Below are positions 30,599 through 40,447 of a stretch of 64,000 nucleotides of DNA, one piece after another. The translations under genes were made by a program, and so were the position numbers. How positions within the stretch are numbered: the stretch's first letter is position 1; every line of letters begins with the position of its first letter. This DNA comes from Albugo candida (taxonomy: Eukaryota; Oomycota; Peronosporomycetes; Albuginales; Albuginaceae): assembly GCA_905220665.1 (NCBI GenBank), contig CAJNAR010000030.1, forward strand, positions 82,597-146,596, written 5' to 3'. The notes under the pieces were generated by a model. It saw only the letters and a list, made by a program, of their open reading frames with translations. It searched no databases and was not told the origin of the DNA.

Positions 30599-32489
30599 TC
30601 ACATTGCAAGCTGTTTGATTCGCACTGTGTTTACCTCCTGAACGAGCGTCAAACACTCTTGCCGTATTCCCTCATAATCAACTTCTCTACTCTTATTGTC
30701 CAAATCTAAGTACAACCACATTAAATAAATGCTCGTCTATAATAACAGACAACATACATTCTCGAAGATGAAAGATCGTTTGCTCCTGATGACGCAGTTT
30801 TTGCTCCAATGCGCCTAACGCCTTTGCAGTGTCGTTATTGGTGCTCTCTTCCTTCAGCGCTTCAAATTGACGCAATAACGCGTGCACCTGTGGCTTAATG
30901 CCGTCGCGACGTCGAAGATACTGCTGTTTGGTGTGCTGTAAACACTGTTTAGTTTGCTGATGCGTCTCTTTCATATCATCCAATTTCTCGAAAGCATTCA
31001 TGTCCGACGTCATCGTGTCCATCTTCTCGTGCAAATGAGTAAGCTCTAATGCGATTTTGGAATCCAACGCATTTATTTTGTCCAATTCTTGCCGACGTTT
31101 ATCCAGCTCAGAAGTAAGACGCTGTTTGGTGCTTACTGAAGATTCCAATTGACGTTCTTTGAACGTGACGTCGTTCTTCAATTCTTCCAAATTGCTTGCG
31201 TTTGCATTCGACAGAACTTTCTCTTCGTTACTGAGACTATTGGATATATGTTCAAGTAATTTGACAATCAGATTTTGTGACTCAGATTGTGCGCTCAGAT
31301 CTGATTCTTTCTTTGCATCGAAAGCGTCCATAAAACTTGTCATTTCTTTGTCTCGTTGGAAGAGCATCTCATACTTTTGTGATGGATCACCGTTTCCAGT
31401 CCGCTCTTGAAGATCTGCTTCCATCTCGTTACACGACTTTGCAAGCTCTTGATTTTCCTGTGAGGCGTTTTGAACCTCTACTTCCAAAGCCTCCAATCGA
31501 GTCTTATCCTGCTTCACTTTGAGTAAGAGCATCGCTCGCGCTTCATTGGGATCCATCGATACTGTCTTCGCCTCTTCGTCCAATTCCTTCCTTTCAATTT
31601 CAAGCTTCCGCAACTGATTCTCTAACTTCTCAAATTCGTCTCTATACGTATCATTTCCCAGTTCTGATTCCTTTTTCTGAACAACACTCATCAGCTGTTC
31701 GAGCTCTTTGGTCCTTAGTTCGATACCGGTCTCAGTCTCGCGATGTTCTGCGAGCAATTCTTTGTATCGTGCGAGCTTCTGAGGTGCCAACTGATTGATT
31801 TTCTCTTCATGTTGTGCTTGGATACCACGAGTTTCTTGTTCCATTCGACGACCCATTTGCTCTTGCTCTTGTCGATGTAGGAAAATACGATCGATTTCTT
31901 CGGCTTCTTTCTTATTTCGGAGGGATAGTTGCTCTTTCACGTTGTACACGTCTGCTGGATCAGTTCCGCTGCGTAATTTATCCATGGCAAGGTTACAATC
32001 GGCGAGTTGGCCTTCAAGCTCGCGAACGGATCCAGATAGAATCTCATACTTGCGCTCGAGTTGCGCAAATTGAACTTTATCTTTCGCATCTTGCTCTTTT
32101 TCAGTGTGGAGACGTTCAATTTCAGTGGTGATATCAGCAATTTTGGTGTGTAGTATGCCCATAAAGTAGGATGCGTCTTGAACCTGTCGGCGAGGACCCG
32201 CTGTACCAATACGAATCCCCATCATACCTTGCTGCGTTACTGGTCGATCTGATACATTGACTTCTGTGTTCAGACTTAATCCGAAACCTGCTGTTTGCCC
32301 TGATGTAGATGGTACAGCCATACCCGTTCCGAGTCGGCCGGTTAGCGGGCGATTGGAACCACTTGCGGTTGGTACACGTTGACCTGTGCTAAGACGGGCA
32401 AGTGGAGCATTCTGTCGTGTTCCGGGTCGACCAAGATTAGCTCCTGTTTCTGGACGAATACCACTACCTGTGCCAGGTCGATCGGACAT
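30599..32489 (-). CDS. IFT74: Intraflagellar transport protein 74
   Basis: Exons 30758-32489 and 30599-30705, 52-nt intron (30706-30757, GTATGT...CTTAG), 612 residues. The N-terminus is Gly/Thr/Arg-rich (RPGTGSGIRPET, SNRPLTGRLGTGM), matching the tubulin-binding basic region of IFT74, followed by RPVTQQGMMGIRIGTAGPRR and a continuous coiled coil (about 100-600). The splice restores a typical C-terminus (HLREYLDNKSREVDYEGIRQ); unspliced it would end in a non-homologous hydrophobic tail. IFT74 pairs with IFT81 in the IFT-B core and carries tubulin into growing flagella. Its intact state predicts motile zoospores. Confidence 0.92.
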
Positions 32490-32948
32490 TTGGAATGAGA
32501 CTCGAGCAACCTTTCAAGATATAGCACTTAGCAAGATGCGATTGGTTGAAAGCGCATGATAAGAGGCATTGGTTGGATAATTTTCAACGTACGAGAGATT
32601 CATTTGATTTGTAGAAGATGGTACATACTATAAAGGAAGTGATTAAATAATTTAACAAAATCATTTTGTATTATTTTGAAAAGAACAGGTCCCTCCCAAA
32701 GGGAGGATCAAGAAATTGGATCAAGCCGCCATGATAGGGGTCAAGTCCACGGTAATCTTTAGTAAAAGGCGAAAGATTAATTCGTGTTGAATTTAACCCG
32801 ACGGAGATACTCTAATCTCCGTACTTTGGCAAACTACATAGTGGGTTACATCCCACACGGACAAAGCGCACTCACCGTGAGCACGCCCCACACAGTACCA
32901 CACATCTACCGCCCTGTAATAGACAATAAACAATGCTCCCCTTTCATA
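32490..32948. promoter_or_regulatory. Divergent IFT74 / PHD-TAZ promoter and 5' UTR with hairpins
   Basis: 459 bp between start codons. It contains a 6-bp CCTCCC/GGGAGG hairpin at about 32,691-32,706 and a perfect 8-bp hairpin ACGGAGAT-ACTCTA-ATCTCCGT at 32,801-32,822. The second lies in the probable 5' leader of the PHD-TAZ gene. In-frame open sequence runs from 32,784 to the ATG at 32,949 but has no earlier ATG. Confidence 0.5.
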
Positions 32949-34165
32949 ATGACAGAAACGTCAGAAACATACAATTGGCGCCTTCAAACCGAAAATGACG
33001 TTCGATTACAGCAAATAAGTCAGTCAGTCAACATCCTCCTCCAAAAACTCAATGAAATCGGCACGTCTGGCGACATTACTTTGCCCAAAAAAGCTCCATT
33101 ACGGCACTACCAGCAACCTGTGAACGACCAAAATATCAGCGATGAACGACATCATATCAACTACACAAGCTCTTCGAGCGAAGTCGAAGCGCATGAAATC
33201 GATCCGATGGATTATCTCAGCGATTTTGAACCTGACGAGAGCGGGAAGAAGCATATTGCATCAGTAAATGAGGATGAAGACATGGAGCCCAAACACGATG
33301 CAATTGACACCGATAATCACTTGGAAAACGCTCAAGACGTCTCCGAAGCGGTAATAGATGCAGCTCGCACCCGTTATGCTTGAAATCACATCCTCTTCCC
33401 GTAGGAAAAGGAATATGACGATGAAGAATGCCGAGTGTGTCAATTCGACGGGAACGAGTCTCAAATGCTTTTATGTGACAGCTGCGATCAAGGTACCTCA
33501 ATAGCGTGGTAATCCGTCACACACTAACTTCATTCTTAGCGTATCATTTGTATTGCTTACATCCTCCTCTCGATCAAATTCCTGATGGCGATTGGTTCTG
33601 TCCCAAATGCATCCAAGAAGCTCATCCTGGTCATCCACGAGTGCGTGTGTCTATAGAAGAAGACAGGCAGCCAGAGGAGATGCTTGTGGCCCCAAAGGAA
33701 GACAGGCAGCCAGAACAGATGCGTGTAGCCATGGAGGAAGAAAGGAAGCCACAAGAGATGCGTGTAGCCATGGAGGAAGACAGGAAGCCACAAGAGATGC
33801 GTGTGGACTCATCCCTCCCCACAGAGAACGCCGATAAAATCATACCACCGACGTCATTACTCGCTCCGACTGCAGATCAATTAGCGAAAGCGATTGAGAA
33901 CGATATGGAAACATGCAATAATGTGCTCATTCACGCTTGTTCGTGTGAGCTAAACAACTGCGATCACGACGAGTTCGCTTCTGTATGCGTGTCAATGAAA
34001 CTCTTTATGCAAAGTGCGTCATGGGCCTCACACAATTCGGATTGGATGAAATTGCAAATTGCCAATGCAACTGCAGCATTATTTGCATATCACTCGTTAC
34101 ATTGCGAAAATGCGGCGTGTCACGTACCGCTCTGTGCCGAATTACGTGAGGAAGAGTTCGTATAA
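32949..34165 (+). CDS. PHD finger - TAZ-type zinc finger protein
   Basis: Exons 32949-33350, 33405-33492 and 33540-34165 (introns 54 and 47 nt), 371 residues. The Asp/Glu/Ser-rich N-terminus is disordered. The PHD finger (about 140-185) crosses two junctions: CRVCQFDGNESQMLLCDSC, DQAYHLYCLHPP, DGDWFCPKC, a complete C4HC3. Four 13-residue repeats follow, then a C-terminal Cys/His domain whose end (LFAYHSLHCENAACHVPLC) matches the last helix of CBP/p300 TAZ domains. PHD fingers read histone H3 tails; TAZ domains bind transcription-factor activation domains. No acetyltransferase is present. It is probably a nuclear adaptor, and the pairing is unusual. Confidence 0.8.
33647..33802 (+). repeat. 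Four 39-nt tandem repeats inside the PHD-TAZ gene
   Basis: Units encode VSIEEDRQPEEML, VAPKEDRQPEQMR, VAMEEERKPQEMR and VAMEEDRKPQEMR. The last two are nearly identical, pointing to recent duplication. The repeats form a charged linker between the PHD finger and the TAZ-like domain. Confidence 0.9.
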
Positions 34166-34481
34166 GTCACATACAAAACCTGTGATCTTTTATTATATAT
34201 TTGTGACTTGAAGCTATTAATTATTGCGGGACGTCGACGGGTAAACCGCTACTTCAAACCCGCGGGTCAATACCCAAACCCATCACTGTCGGAACTTTAA
34301 TGAGAATTATCGGATGCTCAAAATGGAGTCGTAGTGTCGCCAATACACTTGCAATTCGAACCAAAAAGGAATGCATCCATTGATCGTTGCGTTCCGTTTG
34401 TGTCGTACTCGAACCACTTTGAATACCTTTGCATTTTCGCGTCAAAAGCGAATAAATCTGATGGCATCGATGACATTTGCT
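34166..34481. other. Convergent 3' region, coding-like frames unresolved
   Basis: 316 bp between the PHD-TAZ stop (plus) and the protease stop (minus). Two minus-strand frames are open: one through 34,254-34,445 (..LHFEHPIILIKVPTVMGLGI..) and one starting MSSMPSDLFAFDAKM near 34,474. Either could be a short alternative protease C-terminus reached by splicing, or chance. No other signal. Confidence 0.3.
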
Positions 34482-37400
34482 CTACAGCACAGTTTGTGAG
34501 ATTGCTTCCTTCCTTCCATGCGACGAATGTGGTGAAGAGCGTTTCGCATCAAACGGAATCAATTGACGATGAGATAAACTTTCCACTTGACTCGCTTCGC
34601 TCTCCTTCCAATTTCTTCTGTGCGATACGTTTTCTCCACCGCATTCACTTTTTTGCATTCCAATGTCATTTCTATTGTTTGTCCGACTCGATACTGTACG
34701 TCGATCGCTTGTCGCTGTTGTCGCTATTGACTGAAGGTCTTCATCGATACCAAATGACGGGGTTTTGACTCCGATTGCGTGCAAGCTCACGAGTTTATCT
34801 CTTCTCTTCTGAACACGTCCGACACCTAATGCGACGAGAAGAACAAGTGCTAAGGAACCAGTGATCGCAGTTATGAAAATCCACGATCGCCATAAGCGAT
34901 GATTCGGATCATTGTCGTGTTCTCGGATTACCGATCCAATGACGCTGGAAGAAGCCACAAAGGCGAATGCTTGTGAGTCTGCGAGAAGGATGCTATGGCC
35001 ATAAATGATCGCTTCGACGAGAATGTCTCCAGCATCATTCACAAACGCGATATTGTCGGGCTTGTCATCTCGAAAGGATGATAAACTTGCCGCTTTAGTC
35101 TCTGCTGTACGAGCGGCACGAAGTAATTGCGTGTAGGCGACTTGAACCATTTCAACGTTGTTCTTCCGATCGCGTTTTGTTCCCGACTCGACTGTGACCG
35201 GATAGAATTCTTCATCACTTCCACGGATACGAACACTCAAATCTAAATCATGTTGAAGTTGAGTTTGAGCGTGGAGTGAGCCTGGAGGATCCGTCCATGC
35301 GATCGTCACACGAAGGTCGATATTTTTCGGAGCCATAAATGCAATGCTCACACTTTGCTGATGTGCGACGCGAGGTTCACTACCTTCCGTGCTGTTGGGT
35401 AGGAAATACACTGGCAGCGTTGTGACGTTTCTCATTGCCTCTTCGTGACGCATTATCGATGTGTTGATGAACGCAAACGTCGCGATGTTGGACAGCTTTG
35501 GTTTTCCATAGCCTTGATATACGTCGGGGAAGGATAAAGGCCACGATTTCCGTTCGGTGCCAGCACATGTAAAGGTCCCGGTGTGTGGTAAAGGTGCCAT
35601 TCGAAGCGCTAATGACTCGCTACTGTGAATGATGAGTGCTTTCAGCAGTGCTGATGGGATCTTGTCCATTTTGTAAGCATAATCTCTTTGTCCATTCTTC
35701 CACCATCCGTCTCGTAACCATTCATACAAAAGCACCGCCATTCCAGTGACAGCAGGTGTCGCTTGAGACGTTCCCTGTAAAGAGCAGATTTCCTTGCTTT
35801 TCTTGACAGAACCGCTGGGTTCAGATTGACTTGAAGTAACGAGCATTCCGGGGGCGACAACGTCAGGCTTTAGTCGTCCATCGGTTGTCGGTCCAGCAGA
35901 AGAAAAGTAGGCAACTGTGCGTTCATTGAAGAGACTCGGGCAATGGAAATTGTGGAATGTGTCGGCAGTGTTCAAAGACGCGCCAACGGAAATAACATTT
36001 TTAGCTCCTGATGGTGACGAAATGGTTCGTTGTCCCTGATCTCGCTCCAATCCACCACTATTTCCAGCTGCTATCACAAGTAGAATGTCCGGGTTTTCGT
36101 ACAAGTAAGCATCTAGATCCCGCGCCTGAACGCTGTAATCGTTGCCACCAGTTCCCCAAGATAATGAAAATATCCGTGCACCAACTTTAGTCTGTGAACG
36201 TAATAATTCCGAAGCATCTGCTGGCACTTCAAGTTGCACGGAACATCCCATTTTGTTGGCACAATCTTCGTTTTGTGTACCAATGTCCATAAAAGCGATT
36301 TTTGCATTACGAGCAATCCCCAAATCTTTTTCGCTTCGACTGTATGAGCTTCCAGCCAAGATACCAGCAACATGTGTACCATGGCCACAAACGACTTGCT
36401 CCGACTCATCGGCTCGATTCTGCCATGGATTGTAGTACACGACTTTGCGAGCTGTAGTATCTGGCTGCTCATAAATATTGCGTGAGGACTGATCGAATTG
36501 ATCATGATTAATGTACAAACCGGTATCTGTGATGCCAACAATAATCTCATTGCCGAGTATTCCCTTTTCCTGTGCTTCAGTTACACCCATAAGAGAATGG
36601 ACATTTGTGTCCACTTTTGCTTTCACATGCGAATCAAACGGATAAAAGTTTCCAAAATGAGCCTCAAACTCGAATTTCTCATCGACCCATTCCATATCAC
36701 TATCATGAGAAAGCAATACAGCAATCCCTTGGAGCCATGTTTGCAAGTCATAGTTTTTGGAAGTGTGGATAGAGCGATCAGATCCTTTTCCAATGTAAAA
36801 GAAATCACTAATTCTCGTCCGTTGTATCATTGTTTCTTGCAGCAATTTCAGTGTCCTGGAGGCATCGCGACCACGCATTAATCGTATGTCCAGGATGGGG
36901 ATAGAATCGGTGCTTTTGTGTCGATCCCATCGAGCTGCGCTTCGAGCGAGAGGAACCAGCTTCATCAGAGGAGAGATTGGTCTAATGTTGTGCACACACG
37001 CTAACTTGCGCACTTTATCGATCAACACCGATTGGAGATGTATCATCACGACGTCGTGGGTTTGACGAGCCAAAATGGTTGTGTGCACAGCTTGTTTCTG
37101 TAGACTTTGGATCAAAACGATACAATGCCGCACATCGCTTGTTGGATCGATGTACATAACAACTGGATGAACGACATTCTCGTAAAGTTCGGTTCGTTTC
37201 GAGTGGTCTTCCTTCTTCACCATCCGAACCGATTCCACGTCACAATGCTTTGAGAATGAATGTCTACTGTCTAAAAGACTTTCATATGCTTCGAGTAATA
37301 TATTGAGACCATCAGAAACGGTAGAAAATGATGTATATGTGAAATTCCCCCTCGAATTCGATGAACAATTGTATCTAGAAGACAATAGTGATGTACCGAG

Positions 37401-37745
37401 ACGCCACGCGCATGGATAGAGCTCCATGCTGAACAGATCTGTTGCGTGAATTCCTTCCGAGTCGCATCTTCTTACGCTTTTAAAAAGTGAGTTTTGCGCG
37501 CACAAAGTTCGTTGAAGTTGAAGTTTTCGAGCGGAAAGGCAACGAGACCAACATTCTGATGCAATCAAGTCGATAGGTAACGGTACTGGGCACTGTTGAT
37601 GACAGTATGGTACTAATTTACTGGAAAGTACACTGGATAAACTCACTATACACGTATGTGACCAAATCGAAATAGCTAAATAACAAATATAACCATACAT
37701 GTGTGTAAAATTGCGGCGAGAGCACATATACGTCTTCGTTTCCAT
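34482..37745 (-). CDS. Subtilisin-like serine protease, membrane-anchored
   Basis: 1,087 residues from ATG 37745; the frame is open to 37796 but begins there with GTG. A hydrophobic signal segment (MYGYICYLAISIWSHTCIVS) lies near the N-terminus. After a roughly 380-residue prodomain comes an S8 peptidase domain with catalytic Asp (ITDTGLYINHD, ~405), His (CGHGTHVAGILAG, ~453) and Ser (LQGTSQATPAVTGM, ~657), oxyanion Asn in AAGNSGG, and a jelly-roll domain. A single membrane helix (WIFITAITGSLALVLLVALG) and a Ser/Arg-rich cytoplasmic tail of about 110 residues follow. Layout and size recall kexin/SKI-1-like or oomycete TM-subtilases. Acts in the secretory pathway or at the cell surface. Start is 141 bp from the divergent GRX5 gene. 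Confidence 0.9.
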   Translation of the reverse strand: METKTYMCSRRNFTHMYGYICYLAISIWSHTCIVSLSSVLSSKLVPYCHQQCPVPLPIDLIASECWSRCLSARKLQLQRTLCAQNSLFKSVRRCDSEGIHATDLFSMELYPCAWRLGTSLLSSRYNCSSNSRGNFTYTSFSTVSDGLNILLEAYESLLDSRHSFSKHCDVESVRMVKKEDHSKRTELYENVVHPVVMYIDPTSDVRHCIVLIQSLQKQAVHTTILARQTHDVVMIHLQSVLIDKVRKLACVHNIRPISPLMKLVPLARSAARWDRHKSTDSIPILDIRLMRGRDASRTLKLLQETMIQRTRISDFFYIGKGSDRSIHTSKNYDLQTWLQGIAVLLSHDSDMEWVDEKFEFEAHFGNFYPFDSHVKAKVDTNVHSLMGVTEAQEKGILGNEIIVGITDTGLYINHDQFDQSSRNIYEQPDTTARKVVYYNPWQNRADESEQVVCGHGTHVAGILAGSSYSRSEKDLGIARNAKIAFMDIGTQNEDCANKMGCSVQLEVPADASELLRSQTKVGARIFSLSWGTGGNDYSVQARDLDAYLYENPDILLVIAAGNSGGLERDQGQRTISSPSGAKNVISVGASLNTADTFHNFHCPSLFNERTVAYFSSAGPTTDGRLKPDVVAPGMLVTSSQSEPSGSVKKSKEICSLQGTSQATPAVTGMAVLLYEWLRDGWWKNGQRDYAYKMDKIPSALLKALIIHSSESLALRMAPLPHTGTFTCAGTERKSWPLSFPDVYQGYGKPKLSNIATFAFINTSIMRHEEAMRNVTTLPVYFLPNSTEGSEPRVAHQQSVSIAFMAPKNIDLRVTIAWTDPPGSLHAQTQLQHDLDLSVRIRGSDEEFYPVTVESGTKRDRKNNVEMVQVAYTQLLRAARTAETKAASLSSFRDDKPDNIAFVNDAGDILVEAIIYGHSILLADSQAFAFVASSSVIGSVIREHDNDPNHRLWRSWIFITAITGSLALVLLVALGVGRVQKRRDKLVSLHAIGVKTPSFGIDEDLQSIATTATSDRRTVSSRTNNRNDIGMQKSECGGENVSHRRNWKESEASQVESLSHRQLIPFDAKRSSPHSSHGRKEAISQTVL

Positions 37746-37886
37746 ACTTTGAACCAAGAAATCAGAAATATGAAAAGCTGCCGTAATTACGACCACACGT
37801 GATTCCCCAGCAAAAGCCTAATTGAAAGCGTTGAATTGTGTAGTGCGTCTAAATTGCTCTGGTCAATTAATTCAGTATAAATACAA

Positions 37887-38537
37887 ATGCAAAAACACAA
37901 TGCTCATTCATTTCATCCAATCGTAAAATCGCTTTATTTTATCCAATTCTCTGCCTCCTCCAACATGCTCCCGAGACATTCATTCCATCAAACATTGCGA
38001 GTTTGTGCGCGACAGCGATCGCTTTCCGCGCTTCAACTGCACCTTTACGCGCATTGGAAGACTCCTGCGGCAAATCACAATCAACGTACTCTCCGTTTCT
38101 GTGCTACAAAAGCTCCAAACGATGACGGATCGCATTCCGATTTTCAGCCTAAATTTCATTCAACCGAATCGGATGGCGTTCAAGAAATGATTCAAAAGCA
38201 CGTTTCCTCGTGCCCAATCCTTCTTTATATGAAAGGAACGCCTACTTCGCCGCAATGTGGCTTCAGCATGCAAGTTGTACGCATTTTACATTCGCATGGC
38301 GTGTCGTTTGACAGTATCAATGTGCTCGATCATCCTGATATTCGGAATGGAATCAAGGAATTTTCGTAAGTTTATAGTTTTTTAACATTTATATGATATT
38401 ATAATGTGACTCGTAGGAAATGGCCGACGATACCGCAGCTGTACGTCGATGGCGAGTTTGTTGGTGGGTGTGACATTATATCGGATTTGCATCAGTCCGG
38501 TGAGTTGGCGGATTTATTAAAAAAGCATAAAGATTAG
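37887..38537 (+). CDS. GLRX5: Monothiol glutaredoxin, mitochondrial GRX5 type
   Basis: Exons 37887-38365 and 38417-38537 with a 51-nt intron (GTAAGT...CGTAG), 199 residues. An Arg/Ser/His-rich leader (~85 residues, a probable mitochondrial presequence; a second ATG at residue 27 is a possible start) precedes the glutaredoxin domain: [20 protein letters not shown] with the CGFS monothiol active site, then [20 protein letters not shown] across the junction. CGFS glutaredoxins of this size bind and pass on [2Fe-2S] clusters in the mitochondrial matrix. This is the last core gene before the gene-poor region. Confidence 0.93.
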
Positions 38538-39053
38538 GTGCTGGGTAATATACGATACTGTTAACAATCGTACTTCCTAGAGAGATGTAGTACTCTTCGA
38601 CTTAGACGTTGTAGTAATCGACGCTAACTATATGTAGTTGAGCGGGATATTATATTGTAGAAGCGAGAACCAATTGATGAGAATCTAGATTATAATTATT
38701 AAAGGGATAAAGTTGCGGGTAACGATATTATACACACTCACCACGGTTTTGAGCGATGAGCTTGTTTCCAAGTTGCACGATAGATTATAAGTGATTCAAA
38801 CAGGTTAAAGAGGGGGTTCAAACAGGTAACCATCGCTTACAGTTTGAATAAGTGCGGAAGAATCGACCGCATTGATTTATAAAGATAAATCATAAATCAG
38901 CCATCATTCATCGTACAACGAACGCGCCAAAACTGATACAAATACAAATCTCACTTTGAATGTCACGTACGGCTTTGTGTTCAATAGGAGTGCGCAAACA
39001 CTCTCATTATCAAATTGTAGCTCTTAAGGAGAGATTGAAGTAAGTATCGTATC
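38538..39053. other. Spacer at the start of the gene-poor region
   Basis: 516 bp, AT-rich. TTCAAACAGGT occurs twice (38,795-38,805 and 38,817-38,827), and again at 42,732 after the third secreted-protein gene. The segment just before 39,054 ends TATCGTATC directly ahead of the ATG, identical to the leader of the second paralogue. Confidence 0.45.
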
Positions 39054-39323
39054 ATGCGCTATCAACTCTTCGTGTGCATTCTTTTGCTTGCAAGTCTTCC
39101 AATGCTATTCGCTGACTCCGATGATGGATCCGAATCAAGCTCTGAAAGCGTGACATCATCATCTTCCAATGAATTGGATAAATCGCTCGGTGATTATATC
39201 CATGAAAGAAGACGCCGCAAAAAGGTCCAAACAATTAAAAGAGAAAAATTTTTGAAGCAAAGTTTTGAATGTGTGAAGACCGCTTCTCGTATTCTTGGAA
39301 AGATATGTGTAAAAGGCTCGTAG
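39054..39323 (+). CDS. Small secreted protein, paralogue 1
   Basis: 89 residues. Signal peptide MRYQLFVCILLLASLPMLFA, then a Ser/Asp/Glu-rich stretch (SDDGSESSSESVTSSSS), a basic segment with RRRRKK, and a C-terminal part with two cysteines (SFECVKTASRILGKICVKGS). It belongs to a tandem family with the genes at 40,229 and 42,501: near-identical signal peptides, fast-diverging middles, short Cys-containing ends. The leader TATCGTATC-ATGCGCT and a block of 3' flank (39,459-39,490) are also shared with copy 2, so the duplication covered the whole locus. No RXLR or CHxC motif was seen. Candidate secreted effector by pattern only. Confidence 0.75.
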   Translation: MRYQLFVCILLLASLPMLFADSDDGSESSSESVTSSSSNELDKSLGDYIHERRRRKKVQTIKREKFLKQSFECVKTASRILGKICVKGS

Positions 39324-40228
39324 TATACAAACAAGTCGATGGTTCCCGTTCTTGGCTGATCGTTTCATTCATATATAGTTTTGAAGGATATTTCCACCGA
39401 AGAACGAGAGCATAGACTTGTGTAGTACCGCCATTTGACTTATATGCTCTTACAGTAAACTCACACACGTTTTTATGCAGCGCTAAGACCACAAATCTGT
39501 CTATCAGCGGCAATAAGGGTTGTTGATAAAGAGGTTCGAGAGATATAAAGCCTTAAAGGTAATTAGATATCCGCATTTTCAGCTCCTTTATGTTAATCCA
39601 CGTGGTACACACAAAAGACAAATATAACTCGGTGAAACATCTCCTCCTTACTCGCGGTCGCACTTGTCCATAAAGACATTGAAAAAAGTCCTTATTCCAC
39701 CCTTCCGAAGGGGTGTTGCTTTTTATGTAGACACCCCTTTTACTAAGATACCGGGTTTTAGCGTGATTCGCATAATCCTAAAACTATGTTGATCAGTTTT
39801 GCCACAACGTTATATAACATAGTATTTGATGAGGATCAAAAGGCTCATAATTATTGAACATCGACTCACGCATCCATATACTGCGTTTATACACCACTTT
39901 TTCGTTTCATCAATTACAAAACTAGCACCGTTCTACAATTACAAGATTCTTATGGGCAACCAAGTATTCCCAAATGTTTCATACGACAGACATTCCCATC
40001 GCAATCGTTGCATAACACACACACTCGCCTGATCGCGCAAGAATCGCCTTGTATACAATCTCCATAACAAAACTATACCTAACCAGTCATTTGGCAAGTG
40101 CGAAAGTTCGAGAACCAAATCCTACCACGTATGTTGGAGAACGGCTTTGTATAGGTGGACAGAATGCAGTCATCATCTCATTTTCAATTTAGAGCTGGCG
40201 GGAACATATCACAATCAACTATCGTATC
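39324..40228. other. Spacer between secreted paralogues 1 and 2
   Basis: 905 bp. The first ~200 bp are homologous to the 3' flank of copy 2 (for example ACACGTTTTTATGCAGCGCT at about 39,465 against ACACGTTTTGATGCAGCGCT at about 40,587). A CACCC..GGGGTG hairpin lies near 39,699-39,716. No gene seen. Confidence 0.55.
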
Positions 40229-40447
40229 ATGCGCTCTCAACTTTTCGTGTGTGTTCTCATGCTTGGAAGTCTTCCAATGTTACTCGCCCAACACAAGGGA
40301 GGAAGTACGTCAAGCTACATACGCGTGTCGTCAACCGAACAACAATCTGAAGAATCTGATGGCGTGAAAGAAAAAGAAAGCAAGCATACAAGAGAAGATA
40401 ATGAAGATAAGCAGACTGGCTGTTTTTCCGTGTTAAAAGGTTTATAG
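40229..40447 (+). CDS. Small secreted protein, paralogue 2
   Basis: 72 residues. Signal peptide MRSQLFVCVLMLGSLPMLLA differs from copy 1 by a few conservative changes. The mature part is hydrophilic (HKGGSTSSYIRVSSTEQQSE, then Glu/Lys/Asp-rich) and ends TGCFSVLKGL with a single cysteine. The CFS..LKG(L/F) ending is shared with copy 3. Start context TATCGTATC-ATGCGCT equals copy 1. Function unknown; the single cysteine implies no internal disulfide, so dimerisation or a reducing destination is possible. Confidence 0.75.
   Translation: MRSQLFVCVLMLGSLPMLLAQHKGGSTSSYIRVSSTEQQSEESDGVKEKESKHTREDNEDKQTGCFSVLKGL

Noticed and set aside
34254..34445. Minus-strand frame just after the protease stop
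   Set aside because: No ATG (would begin with a non-ATG codon) and the splice options to the protease were unconvincing; kept only as an unresolved spacer note.
39826..40032. Plus-strand open frame between secreted paralogues 1 and 2
   Set aside because: Lacks a signal peptide and any similarity to the neighbouring secreted family; composition is like the surrounding AT-rich DNA.
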